A stretch of 64,000 nt of DNA from Bacteroidota bacterium (GTDB taxonomy: Bacteria; Bacteroidota; Bacteroidia; Cytophagales; Cytophagaceae). A model generated the notes under the pieces. That model was not told where the DNA came from. It searched no databases and saw only the letters and a list, made by a program, of their open reading frames with translations. A program made the position numbers and the translations under genes. The stretch lies in contig JAEWAY010000012.1 in assembly GCA_023391415.1 (NCBI GenBank), positions 372,001 through 436,000 of the forward strand, written 5' to 3'. Shown one piece after another: positions 44,420 through 53,103 of this stretch (its first letter is position 1; every line of letters starts with the position of its first letter).

Positions 44420-45132
44420 TCACTGATATGATCAGACCGATAATCGATACTATTTCCATTAATAAACAACAGGCTTCCTCCCTTGATCAACTCGATTATT
44501 TCCTTGTTTTCAGCGACAGGGACAGCAGGACAACCATGGCTTCTTCCCAATCTTCCATGCTTTCTGATAAACTCTTCGCTTACATAATCCGCTCCGTGCA
44601 ATACGATCGCTCTTCGCGACGCGTTGTCGTTAAACCCGATATCCATACCATTCAAACGAAGCGACAAGCCGTGTTTACCATGATAAGTCTGGCCCGTGAC
44701 GTAAAAACCAAGACTCGACTGATGACTATTGACTTTATTGGAAAATGAGATGGCGAAGTTTTCACCAGAGTTTTTCCCATGCGCCACATATGTATTCTTC
44801 AACACTACACCTTTCTGAACATCAACGATCCACATTCGTTTTTCAATACCAGGCTTATCCATATCTATCAGGGTTATGATATCTTTCACTACCTTACCCC
44901 TGCTTTTAAGATTCCAATAACCTTTTACCCCTTTTTCCAGCAGCGCGGAAGGAATACCGGCGTTGGCGGCCTGGAGTTTGTCATATAAGGTTCCGACATA
45001 AGCGTCTATTTCCGATCCGGTACCGTCTTTTAAATAAACCGAGGGCGAACCGACTTCAGAAGCGTTCAGAAAACGGACGCTAAAACCTGCCGTACCAATA
45101 CAAAGAAACAAAAGAAGAATCAGATGACGCAT
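44407..45132 (-). CDS. Murein L,D-transpeptidase catalytic domain protein (YkuD_2 type)
   Basis: About 241 residues from the ATG at 45132, which starts a signal peptide (MRHLILLLFLCIGTAG). The catalytic motif is in the C-terminal half: AIVLHGAD with the conserved His, then RLGRSHGCPAVP with the nucleophilic Cys (Cys201 counted from this start). Such enzymes cross-link or trim peptidoglycan stem peptides, or attach proteins to them, in the periplasm. It is convergent with the kinase gene, and the two 3' ends overlap by 13 bases. Confidence 0.9.
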   Translation of the reverse strand: MRHLILLLFLCIGTAGFSVRFLNASEVGSPSVYLKDGTGSEIDAYVGTLYDKLQAANAGIPSALLEKGVKGYWNLKSRGKVVKDIITLIDMDKPGIEKRMWIVDVQKGVVLKNTYVAHGKNSGENFAISFSNKVNSHQSSLGFYVTGQTYHGKHGLSLRLNGMDIGFNDNASRRAIVLHGADYVSEEFIRKHGRLGRSHGCPAVPVAENKEIIELIKGGSLLFINGNSIDYRSDHISDQVS

Positions 45133-45201
45133 GATGGTTGAAAATGAGACTATCAACCCAACAGCGGTGATAAGCGTATGGTTCCCGAAGCCGGTCCGTC
45201 C

Positions 45202-46791
45202 CTACCTTTTAATCAGCGCCTGACGATAAACCATATCCTTACCCTCCATAAGAACAATATATACTCCCGAAGACAGCGCCGAAACGTCGAATGACGAAAC
45301 GTCATCCCGGACCACATCGATCATTCGATTTCCTCTGAGATCAACGACTATGAGTCTGAACGAATCGAAAGGCGGATTAATGAAATGTATGAAGTCAAAA
45401 ACCGGGTTGCTGATGACAGCGCGTTCATCCAGCGGATCCGGAAGACCAGATGTCCGGTCATACATAGGAATTCCATATCCCATATTGTTGTCAGGGTTTT
45501 CCGCCTGAGAGGACAACTCCCTGATCTTTTGTAAAAGCTCCAGGTTGCTCAAATCCGGTTGTCGCTGCCAAAGATTAGCGGCGAAACCACTGATAATCGG
45601 TGTGGCGTACGAAGTACCGTTGACACTGATAAGCGCTCCGCTGGAAGACAGCGCCCGCGCCCCCCGCCCTACAGCGACCACATCCGGCTTAATACGACCA
45701 TCCGCGGAAGGTCCTCGACCACTTATGCTGTAAAACTGACCACCATGGTCGACCGCTCCCACCGCCAGTACATGCCTACCATCCGCCGGAGCGATAAGAT
45801 GTTTCCATGGAGTATCGCCATCATTGCCTACACTGTTTACTACAAGCATACCTTTCGAAAAAGCTTTTTCAGCCGCTATGGTGATGAGGGTCGATCGCCC
45901 ATCCATATCCTCGTAGGAATAATTCAGCGAAGCGTTGTCAAATACATTATACCCCAGCGAACTTGAAATGATATCGGCGCCCAGACTATCCGCCAACTCC
46001 GCGGCGAGAAGCCAGTAAAACTCTTCTATCGGAGCTTCTATCTGTACATTTTCAGTACGCAACAAGGCATAACTCGCGCCAAAAGCCGTTCCAATCAATT
46101 TGCCCGGATCATAAGCCGCCAGTACTGATAAGACCCGCGTGCCATGTTCATGATCGTCATACACGTTTGATTCGCCCGCCGGAAAATCATAGGTAGCGAC
46201 AATCGCGTTATTGTCAAACAATCGCCTGAATCCAGCGATACGATCCACATCTTTAAAACCCGCGTCCAGGACCGCGATCAGCATCCCCCTGCCGGTCAGT
46301 CCCTCTTCATGCATCCGCGGAATCTGGTGCATAGCCAGTTGATTTCCTGATGTCCCGTAGTCGTATACAGGTCCATACGACGTAGTATAGTCAAGCGTTG
46401 AAATCCCTCTACGAATATCCATCGAATCAACATGACTGACAAATCCGGACAAAGCGATTTCCGAAATAAGGTAAGAGTCTCCTTCGACAAGGCAGGCGTT
46501 CAGCCATTTCGAGACGTAACGTACACTGAGACCCCGCCGCCTGAGCGAATCAATGTATACCTCGCTTACCGGGAGATCTTCCGGAGTCAGTGGAATTCCT
46601 TGGCGTACTCTACGCTCAAGACTTCGTTCGGAAAGAAAATACGCTGGTTGATCAAGAGAAAAGGTAGAATGGTTTTTATCAGCCAGATAAAGAATATATT
46701 CCCGCTGAGCGGAAGCGCGCGGACAACATAGCGACAATAGTAGCGCGCTAACGAGAGCCGTATAAATATTCTTTCGTGTAAATAGCGGCAT
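45202..46791 (-). CDS. Secreted subtilisin-like serine peptidase (S8) with a probable T9SS C-terminal tail
   Basis: 529 residues with a signal peptide ending RASAQ. The S8 triad is complete: Asp176 (AVLDAGF), His216 (DHEHGTRV) and Ser394 (NGTSYATP), with oxyanion Asn323 (VGNDGD). An N-terminal prodomain covers about residues 30-140. The last 75 residues have the look of a type A T9SS sorting domain (FRLIVVDLRGNRMIDV ... SGVYIVLMEG), ending in LIKR. It is likely exported and cleaves proteins outside the cell or at the surface. The start lies 44 bases inside the 3' end of the preceding lipoprotein gene, which suggests coupling. Confidence 0.92.
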   Translation of the reverse strand: MPLFTRKNIYTALVSALLLSLCCPRASAQREYILYLADKNHSTFSLDQPAYFLSERSLERRVRQGIPLTPEDLPVSEVYIDSLRRRGLSVRYVSKWLNACLVEGDSYLISEIALSGFVSHVDSMDIRRGISTLDYTTSYGPVYDYGTSGNQLAMHQIPRMHEEGLTGRGMLIAVLDAGFKDVDRIAGFRRLFDNNAIVATYDFPAGESNVYDDHEHGTRVLSVLAAYDPGKLIGTAFGASYALLRTENVQIEAPIEEFYWLLAAELADSLGADIISSSLGYNVFDNASLNYSYEDMDGRSTLITIAAEKAFSKGMLVVNSVGNDGDTPWKHLIAPADGRHVLAVGAVDHGGQFYSISGRGPSADGRIKPDVVAVGRGARALSSSGALISVNGTSYATPIISGFAANLWQRQPDLSNLELLQKIRELSSQAENPDNNMGYGIPMYDRTSGLPDPLDERAVISNPVFDFIHFINPPFDSFRLIVVDLRGNRMIDVVRDDVSSFDVSALSSGVYIVLMEGKDMVYRQALIKR

Positions 46792-47416
46792 TTAATGTAT
46801 CGCCCGATGAAAAATCCAGAGAAAGCATCTCGGAGTATTGGTACAAAAGGCCAATATTTCCGGCATAAACTTCAAATCGTTTATCCCGTCTTATCCGATT
46901 GGTTGTATCCGATGACTGTTCCACCACAACAGTAGGCGAATAGGATTGATTCCCTATCTGGTAGGTCTGATTCAGATCCTTCATAGTGTAATAGTCCTCC
47001 GCTTCCGTAGTCAAGGCGTTGCCATTCCATCGCCTGCCTTCCCGCGCGGGGAAAACCAATTTTACAAGCGGCTTATTATTTTCAGTAAGAATCAACTGGT
47101 TGTTCACCATACGCACAGCCTGGACCGTATCCGGCATATCCGGCCAGTTCACGGATGAAAGCGGACGAATGTATTTTTCGAGGACATATACATTTTCATT
47201 TCCTTCTTCATAGCTTTCGGCGACTAACTCCATAACCTCGTACGCGTACAAGGAATCGAGTGTAGCGTGCATAATCCGGCCATTGACCCTGTATACATTG
47301 TAATTCGATACGACCAGCGGATAAAATTCGTAACCCAAAGAAGGTTCCGGAGTTGATTCAGGAGCTTTGCACCCCATCAGGGATACGCATATCAGAGCGG
47401 CAAATACCTTATTCAT
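46748..47416 (-). CDS. Lipoprotein of unknown function
   Basis: 222 residues. The signal peptide ends in the lipobox VSLMGC (Cys16), so the protein should be lipid-anchored in the outer or inner membrane. The mature part alternates beta strands (YEFYPLVVSNYNVYRV, YAGNIGLLYQY) and has no domain I can name. Its stop overlaps the start of the subtilase gene by 44 bases, and its start overlaps the end of mnmA by 8 bases. It therefore sits in the mnmA-lipoprotein-protease operon. Cotranscription with the protease may mean a shared role at the surface. Confidence 0.78.
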   Translation of the reverse strand: MNKVFAALICVSLMGCKAPESTPEPSLGYEFYPLVVSNYNVYRVNGRIMHATLDSLYAYEVMELVAESYEEGNENVYVLEKYIRPLSSVNWPDMPDTVQAVRMVNNQLILTENNKPLVKLVFPAREGRRWNGNALTTEAEDYYTMKDLNQTYQIGNQSYSPTVVVEQSSDTTNRIRRDKRFEVYAGNIGLLYQYSEMLSLDFSSGDTLNAAIYTKEYLYGSR

Positions 47417-48521
47417 TGTCCTGATTAAAACTGGAGGCGATCCATCCTCCTCCTACGACATCGTTTCCTTCATAAAATACGGCGGCCTGCCCAGGCGCGA
47501 TCGCCTTGACCGGTTGATGAAAACGTACTTTCACGCCATCGCCGATCTGTTCGATCAAAGCCGGAGTGCCCGGGTCGTTGTATCGTACCTTGGTAACAGA
47601 CTCTATCGGTCTGCCAACAAGATCGGCGTATTTTCCCATCGTGAGCTTATTCACCCACATCGCGTCTTTGTATAAACCATTTTCCTGAGCCAGTACAACC
47701 TGGTTGCTGTCCTTCCGTATCTCCGATACGAATACGGGATATCCCAACGCTACTCCAAGCCCCTTGCGCTGTCCAATAGTATAAAAGGGATATCCTTCAT
47801 GTTTGCCCACAACCGTGCCATCCTCCAGTACATACTCGCCTCCCCTGACTTCCTCTTCCAGCGATGGTACGCGTCTTTTCAAAAAGCTTCTGTAGTCATT
47901 GTCGGGCACAAAACATATTTCATACGATTCGGATTTGTTCACCAGTTCCACAAATCCCATCTCCGCCGCCATCTCCCGGATTCTGGTTTTCCTCAGACCA
48001 CCCAACGGAAAAATGGTCCGGCTCAGGCTTTCCTGACTTATACCCCACAAGGCGTAGGATTGATCCTTGTTTTCGTCAATCCCTTTGGATATGACAAATC
48101 GCCCGTTTTCTTCTCTGAGATTGGCGTAATGCCCGGTAGCGATAAAATCGCACCCGAGTTTGTCGGCCCTTCTGAGCAACGCGTCCCATTTGATATGAGT
48201 ATTGCATAGAACACAGGGATTGGGTGTGCGTCCATTGAGATATTCTCCGGTAAAATGATCGATGACATAGTCGCCAAACTCCGAGCGTATATCAAGGATA
48301 TAATGAGGAAAACCCAGTGTTACCGCGATATTTCTCGCGTCATTTATAGAGTCGAGGCTACAGCATCCGGTTTCCTTTTTATTTCCTCCGGAAGACGCGT
48401 AATCCCAGGTTTTCATGGTCATTCCGATCACCTCGTATCCTTGCTCATGAAGCATGACCGCCGCTACCGAACTGTCAATGCCTCCACTCATAGCGACCAG
48501 AACCCTTCCTTTTTTGCTCAT
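47409..48521 (-). CDS. mnmA: tRNA-specific 2-thiouridylase MnmA
   Basis: 370 residues, the normal length. The PP-loop motif SGGIDSS is at 12-18. Catalytic cysteines are visible at Cys106 (CVLCNTHIKWD) and Cys203 (YEICFVPD). FIATGHYA and TIGQRKGLGV are also typical. The enzyme activates U34 of certain tRNAs with ATP and inserts sulfur to give 2-thiouridine. It lies 5 bases after the DUF6952-type gene and overlaps the lipoprotein gene by 8 bases. Confidence 0.96.
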   Translation of the reverse strand: MSKKGRVLVAMSGGIDSSVAAVMLHEQGYEVIGMTMKTWDYASSGGNKKETGCCSLDSINDARNIAVTLGFPHYILDIRSEFGDYVIDHFTGEYLNGRTPNPCVLCNTHIKWDALLRRADKLGCDFIATGHYANLREENGRFVISKGIDENKDQSYALWGISQESLSRTIFPLGGLRKTRIREMAAEMGFVELVNKSESYEICFVPDNDYRSFLKRRVPSLEEEVRGGEYVLEDGTVVGKHEGYPFYTIGQRKGLGVALGYPVFVSEIRKDSNQVVLAQENGLYKDAMWVNKLTMGKYADLVGRPIESVTKVRYNDPGTPALIEQIGDGVKVRFHQPVKAIAPGQAAVFYEGNDVVGGGWIASSFNQDNE

Positions 48522-48526
48522 TTGTA

Positions 48527-48769
48527 TTAGCTTATCGAACTTCTTACTTTCTGAGTGTATTCACGTAAAGCGGCTTTGAAATCCAATCCTTTGTCTTTCA
48601 TTTCCTCCAATATCCAGGAAGCCGCGATCACATGCGTCAACTGCTCTCCTTCATCATCTCCCTCTACTTCGATAGCGGGATTTTCTCCTTCGGAAATAGC
48701 GTTTTCGGCGGAAGCGAGCTCCTCCGGCGTATAGGTTTCCACCAGTTTTTTTATAACGGGAATTTTCAT
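48527..48769 (-). CDS. Small DUF6952-like protein
   Basis: 80 residues, acidic, without signal peptide or membrane segment. The sequence opens KIPVIKKLVETYTPEEL and has HVIAASWILEEM. Small proteins of this kind accompany thioredoxin genes in Bacteroidota, and I assign DUF6952 from memory with moderate confidence. It lies between thioredoxin (37 bases) and mnmA (5 bases) on the same strand. Confidence 0.72.
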   Translation of the reverse strand: MKIPVIKKLVETYTPEELASAENAISEGENPAIEVEGDDEGEQLTHVIAASWILEEMKDKGLDFKAALREYTQKVRSSIS

Positions 48770-48806
48770 TTTATCAGATTCGTCTTAATTTATAGTTGCC
48801 AATCAC

Positions 48807-49121
48807 TTACAGCTTCGCGATAAGCTCCATGAGCGCTTCTTCCTTGGAAGAGCAAATAGATTCAACAAGTTCTCCGTTTTTGAATATCGCGAGTGTTGGG
48901 AGATTACTAACGCTACCCAACTTCCTGGCTTCCGGATTGTGTTCCGCGTTGATATCAAGAAAAGCGATATCGTTAAAACGCTCATCATTGGAAATTCTTT
49001 TATATTTAGGGGCGAACAAACGGCAGGAACCGCACCAGTCCGCGTAATATTTCACAACAACCTTTTCGTTGCTTTTCAGCAATTCACCAAAGTTTGAATC
49101 ATCAGTGAGTGTTACAGCCAT
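48807..49121 (-). CDS. Thioredoxin family protein
   Basis: 104 residues, a single thioredoxin fold. The active site is WCGSC (Cys30 and Cys33), a variant of the classical WCGPC. The cis-proline is in NLPTLAIF. It has no signal peptide, so it acts in the cytoplasm as a disulfide reductase. The Ser in place of Pro should change its redox potential. It is the first gene of a run that continues into the DUF6952-like gene and mnmA. The 116-base region before it is shared with a divergent TrpF-like gene. Confidence 0.92.
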   Translation of the reverse strand: MAVTLTDDSNFGELLKSNEKVVVKYYADWCGSCRLFAPKYKRISNDERFNDIAFLDINAEHNPEARKLGSVSNLPTLAIFKNGELVESICSSKEEALMELIAKL

Positions 49122-49237
49122 GATATACCATTTTAGTTTTTAGCAAATATTAAGCAAAAAAACGAAAAATTTAACATATAACTGTTTTATTTGTTTTCTT
49201 TGCTCCATTTATAAATAAAGAAAATACACAATACAAA

Positions 49238-49855
49238 ATGGGTTTGAAGTTAAAGGTAAAGGTCAGCGAAGTCAATAATCTAAGCGATGCCAGATATTGC
49301 GCGGGCATGGGCGTCGACATGATCGGTTTCCATCTTGATACAAACCATCCGCGTTTTATCGAATTAAGCTCCGTTCAGGAAATTGTCAATTGGGTGCATG
49401 GCGTGCGTGTGGTCGGAGAGTTTTCGGTGGTCAACGTGGAAAACATCAACTACCTGTCCGATACGCTAAACCTTGACTATGTTCAGCTTCCCGCCGTGGC
49501 GACACCAGAGGAGCTAGCCAGTATCAACAAACCGGTTATTGTACAGGTCGATCTCACGAGCGCGGATGAGCAATCGATCAGCCATTTGCTCGAAACCCGC
49601 GATCCCTTCGTTTCTTTTTTTCTTATGGAAAGCGACGAAACGGAATCCATAGAGGCGCTGGAAGTACACCTGAAGCGTTGGGCGGCGCGGTATCCCGTTA
49701 TTTTAGGCGTTGGCGTCGAAAAAGAAAACCTCGGCTTTATTGAAGATTATATCAAGCCAGCCGCCATCGCCCTGAAAGGTGGAGATGAAATAAAGCCGGG
49801 CCTTAAAAATTATGACGAACTGGCGGAAATACTGGAAGAACTTGAAACCGATTGA
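49238..49855 (+). CDS. TrpF-like (phosphoribosylanthranilate isomerase-related) TIM-barrel protein, probably not catalytic as TrpF
   Basis: 205 residues. The start KVKVSEVNNLSDARYCAGMG aligns with the TrpF start KICGITNLEDA, and LDYVQLPAV with the TrpF strand VQLHG. The catalytic Cys of KICG is replaced by Ser10, the general acid/base Asp appears to be Glu (FFLMES), and the glycine-rich phosphate loop is altered. No other trp gene is nearby. The fold is likely kept, but isomerase activity is doubtful. It precedes the pfkB gene by 30 bases on the same strand. Confidence 0.75.
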   Translation: MGLKLKVKVSEVNNLSDARYCAGMGVDMIGFHLDTNHPRFIELSSVQEIVNWVHGVRVVGEFSVVNVENINYLSDTLNLDYVQLPAVATPEELASINKPVIVQVDLTSADEQSISHLLETRDPFVSFFLMESDETESIEALEVHLKRWAARYPVILGVGVEKENLGFIEDYIKPAAIALKGGDEIKPGLKNYDELAEILEELETD

Positions 49856-49885
49856 TTTTTTCATAATACCCCTAAAATCCATTGA

Positions 49886-50824
49886 ATGAAAAAAATTTAT
49901 ACACTTACCCTTAATCCGGCCGTCGATAAAAGCACTTCTATAGCGCAGGTAATCGCTGAACGCAAATTGCGTTGCGCGGAACCCAAATTCGAACCCGGAG
50001 GAGGTGGTATAAATGTTTCCCGAGCTATACGGAAGCTCGGCGGAGAGTCAGTGGCGGTATACCTCAAAGGCGGTCCTATCGGCACCCTTATGTATGAATT
50101 GCTCGAAAAGGACGGAATCAATCAGGTAGCTCTGGAAATTGAGGGATGGACCAGAGAGAATTTTATAGTAGTCGAAAACGAGAATAATCGACAATTCCGG
50201 TTTGGTATGCCCGGTCCCGAACTAAAGGAAAAAGAATGGCGGGGATGTCTGGAACGAATTGGCGACCCTTCCCTAAAAATAGATTATCTGGTAGCGAGCG
50301 GCAGCACTCCCAAAGGCGTGCCGGTTGATTTTTACGCTCGGCTATCAAACAAAGCCCGGCAAAACGATACCCGTCTGGCCGTGGATACTTCGGGCGACGC
50401 GTTAAAGGCGGCTGTGGAGGAAGGTGTTTACCTGCTAAAACCCAATATCAACGAACTGGGGCAACTGGTCGGCCAAAAACTAAGTAATATTGAAGACCAG
50501 GAAGCCGCTATCGAAGAAGTAATCCGTACCAAAAAGATCGATGTGCTGATCGTATCGCTAGGAGCCGCGGGCGCGATCCTAGCGTCTAAAAACGGAGGTA
50601 TCCGGCACGCGGCCGCGCCATCGGTAGAGAAGAAAAGTACAGTGGGCGCCGGAGACAGCATGGTCGCCGGCATTATATATACCTTATCACAGGGCAAATC
50701 CTTTCAGGAAGCGCTACATTATGGAGTAGCCTGCGGTACCGCCGCCACAATGAATTCCGGTACAGAGTTATGCAAACCAGAAGATGTCGCTCGCCTTTAC
50801 GCCTGGATTACCCGCAAGAAATAA
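49886..50824 (+). CDS. pfkB: PfkB-family 1-phosphofructokinase / hexose-phosphate kinase
   Basis: 312 residues, the normal length. The N-terminal TLNPAVDKS, the sugar-binding GGGGINVSRA, and the C-terminal GAGDSMVAG with the catalytic Asp are all PfkB signatures. The start TLNPAVD is typical of the 1-phosphofructokinase/Pfk-2/tagatose-6-phosphate branch. It transfers phosphate from ATP to a sugar phosphate in the cytoplasm; which sugar cannot be told. No sugar PTS or transporter gene is close. It follows the TrpF-like gene. Confidence 0.9.
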   Translation: MKKIYTLTLNPAVDKSTSIAQVIAERKLRCAEPKFEPGGGGINVSRAIRKLGGESVAVYLKGGPIGTLMYELLEKDGINQVALEIEGWTRENFIVVENENNRQFRFGMPGPELKEKEWRGCLERIGDPSLKIDYLVASGSTPKGVPVDFYARLSNKARQNDTRLAVDTSGDALKAAVEEGVYLLKPNINELGQLVGQKLSNIEDQEAAIEEVIRTKKIDVLIVSLGAAGAILASKNGGIRHAAAPSVEKKSTVGAGDSMVAGIIYTLSQGKSFQEALHYGVACGTAATMNSGTELCKPEDVARLYAWITRKK

Positions 50825-50875
50825 GGAATTAAACGGCCCGAGCGTCATTTAAGCGCTCTATGCTACAGATCGTGA

Positions 50876-51556
50876 CTAATACAGGCGAAAACGCAGGAAT
50901 TTTATCTTCTCCCCTTTGGTCAGATATCGGTTTTCATACGTAGTTTTAATATCGAAAGCCAGTTCTCGCATCGGAGAGTTGTACAAGTCCGCGGTATATT
51001 CCAGATCGCTGATCCGTATAACGCCTGATCGCGCGAATTCCGATTCCGGATTCAGCAATTCCAGCGTATATTCATAAAGTCCTTCATTGTCGGTTTTCAG
51101 ATATACCCAGCTACCTGGTTTCAGGATATGTTGATACATCCGCAAATACCGGGGACTGGTAAGACGCAGTTTCTCATCCCCCTCTTTGGGACGGGGATCC
51201 GGAAAAGTAATCCAGGCCTCATCCGCTTCATTCTTCTCAAAAAAATCCTGAATATTTTGAACCATGACACGAAGAAAAGCGGTGTTAAACAGGTTCTTTT
51301 CCTTGGACACGGAGCTTCCCTTCCAGATACGCCCTCCCTTCAGGTCGATCCCTACAAAGTTCTTTTCCGGAAACAGTTCGGCCATGCCTGTTGTATATTC
51401 AGCTCTTCCACAACCTATTTCTAAAACAATCGGATTGGAGTTTTTGAAAAAACTCCCCCAATTGCCTTTAATATTGGCAAATAAGTCCTTGCCTGGCTGA
51501 ATAACATTCATACTCTGCTCATTTTCCGCGAATCGCGCTAATTTCTTCCGGGCCAT
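50876..51556 (-). CDS. trmB: tRNA (guanine-N7-)-methyltransferase TrmB
   Basis: 226 residues, the normal length. The SAM-binding motif is VLEIGCGRAEYT, and the family signature WITFPDPRPK is present with the following RLTSPRYL. It methylates G46 in the variable loop of tRNAs in the cytoplasm. It ends 52 bases from the convergent pfkB stop and is divergent from the flavoprotein gene. Confidence 0.95.
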   Translation of the reverse strand: MARKKLARFAENEQSMNVIQPGKDLFANIKGNWGSFFKNSNPIVLEIGCGRAEYTTGMAELFPEKNFVGIDLKGGRIWKGSSVSKEKNLFNTAFLRVMVQNIQDFFEKNEADEAWITFPDPRPKEGDEKLRLTSPRYLRMYQHILKPGSWVYLKTDNEGLYEYTLELLNPESEFARSGVIRISDLEYTADLYNSPMRELAFDIKTTYENRYLTKGEKIKFLRFRLY

Positions 51557-51635
51557 GCCTGCTCAATTTTTTCGGCAAAAATAGTATTTATTGCTAAAAG
51601 CGCTCAAAATAACTTTCAATTTGCCGTTTGTTTTA

Positions 51636-51643
51636 TAATTTTG
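51636..51643 (+). promoter_or_regulatory. Bacteroidota -7 box (TAATTTTG) before the flavoprotein gene
   Basis: TAATTTTG fits TAnnTTTG and ends 27 bases before the ATG at 51671. An upstream TTG is 12 bases away, not the usual 19-21, so only the -7 half is convincing. Confidence 0.4.
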
Positions 51644-51670
51644 GTCCACATCATTTCCTTGTACACCTAA

Positions 51671-53101
51671 ATGAGAATAGCAGTTATTGGAGCCGGTCCT
51701 GCAGGCATAACAGCCGCGTACCAGATATCAAAAGAAAATCCGGAGGTTGATTTGTATGAAGCGGGGGCCAGTGTCGGAGGGCTTGCCAAAACGATTGAGC
51801 TATGGAATCAGCGGGTGGATCTTGGCCCTCACCGTTTCTTCAGCAGCGATAGCAGAGTCAACAAATTATGGCTCGAAGTGGCGGGGCAAGACTATGATAT
51901 GGTCGATCGTCTTACCCGGATCTATTATAAAGGAAAGTTTTTTCATTATCCTCTGAAAGCGATAGACGCCCTGAAAAACCTGGGTCTGATGGAAGCCGCG
52001 GCCTGTATGATCAGCTATGGCAAAGAAAAGCTCAACCCAACCAAACCGGATGGCTCATTCGAAAACTGGGTAGTAAGCCGGTTTGGCAGAAGATTGTTCG
52101 AAGTGTTTTTTAAGACATACAGTGAAAAGCTTTGGGGAATCAGTTGCAAGGAACTTGACGCGGATTTCGCGGCGCAACGCATCAAAAAATTATCACTGAT
52201 GGAAGCGATTAAAAACGCCTTCACCGGAGGTAAAAATAACAAGCACCGAACACTGATCGACCAATTCGCCTATCCTATCGGCGGCACAGGAATGATTTAC
52301 GAGCGGATGGCGGACTTTATACGCCAAAAAGGCGGAAATGTCTACCTACAGACTCCGGTAAAAAGGGTACTCGCGCGGGATCAAACCGTCTACGCCATTG
52401 AACTGGAAAACGGTACAGTAAAGAAATATGACCAGGTTATTTCCTCTATGCCCTTGACTCTCCTTGTAAAGCGGCTTCCTGAAGTACCCAAAGAGATCTA
52501 CGATCTGGCTGGTAAGCTAACCTTTCGCAATACCATACTGGTCTATCTGAATGTACAGGCGAAAGACCTTTTTCCGGACAACTGGCTCTATGTGCATTCC
52601 AAGGAATTAAAAATGGGCCGGCTGACCAATTTCAGAAACTGGGTGCCTCAAATTAATGGTGAAGAACCTTCCACCATCCTCACATTGGAATACTGGTGCT
52701 ACGATCATGACGACTTCTGGACGCGAGACGACGCGGCGCTCATCGAACTCGCGAAAAAAGAAGCGCGTGAAACCGGCCTGATCAAAAACGCGGAAATCAG
52801 CGATGGAATGGTATATCGTATCCCCAAATGCTACCCTGTATACAATCAGGGATATAAAGACAAACTCAAACCAGTGGAAGCCTATCTAAAAACCATTCGT
52901 AACCTTACCGTCATAGGGCGCTACGGAGCTTTCAAGTACAACAATCAGGATCATAGCATTCTTATGGGACTTATGGCCGCTGAAAATGTGCTGCACAATA
53001 AAGGCAACGATCTCTGGGAGATCAATACGGATTACGAAAACTATCAGGAAGCCTCAGTAATCACCAAAACGGGCTTGGAAAAAACCGCTGTAGAGGTCTG
53101 A
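51671..53101 (+). CDS. FAD/NAD(P)-dependent amine-oxidase-type flavoprotein, UDP-galactopyranose-mutase-like
   Basis: 476 residues. The N-terminus is a dinucleotide-binding fold (AVIGAGPAGITAAYQI, then GASVGGLAKTI). LGPHRFFSSDSRVNKLW and YSEKLWGISCKELDADFAAQR follow, as in flavoproteins related to UDP-galactopyranose mutase and protoporphyrinogen oxidase. Such proteins often act in cell-surface sugar or lipid synthesis, but the substrate cannot be read here. It is cytoplasmic and has no sugar-nucleotide genes beside it. The stop is 2 bases from the convergent stop of the DNA glycosylase gene. Confidence 0.85.
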   Translation: MRIAVIGAGPAGITAAYQISKENPEVDLYEAGASVGGLAKTIELWNQRVDLGPHRFFSSDSRVNKLWLEVAGQDYDMVDRLTRIYYKGKFFHYPLKAIDALKNLGLMEAAACMISYGKEKLNPTKPDGSFENWVVSRFGRRLFEVFFKTYSEKLWGISCKELDADFAAQRIKKLSLMEAIKNAFTGGKNNKHRTLIDQFAYPIGGTGMIYERMADFIRQKGGNVYLQTPVKRVLARDQTVYAIELENGTVKKYDQVISSMPLTLLVKRLPEVPKEIYDLAGKLTFRNTILVYLNVQAKDLFPDNWLYVHSKELKMGRLTNFRNWVPQINGEEPSTILTLEYWCYDHDDFWTRDDAALIELAKKEARETGLIKNAEISDGMVYRIPKCYPVYNQGYKDKLKPVEAYLKTIRNLTVIGRYGAFKYNNQDHSILMGLMAAENVLHNKGNDLWEINTDYENYQEASVITKTGLEKTAVEV

Positions 53102-53103
53102 GG

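Noticed and set aside
46748..48521. Overlaps of mnmA, the lipoprotein and the protease as signs of frameshift or fusion
   Set aside because: Each product is complete at both ends, with its own signal peptide or start motif; the overlaps are short and normal for operons.
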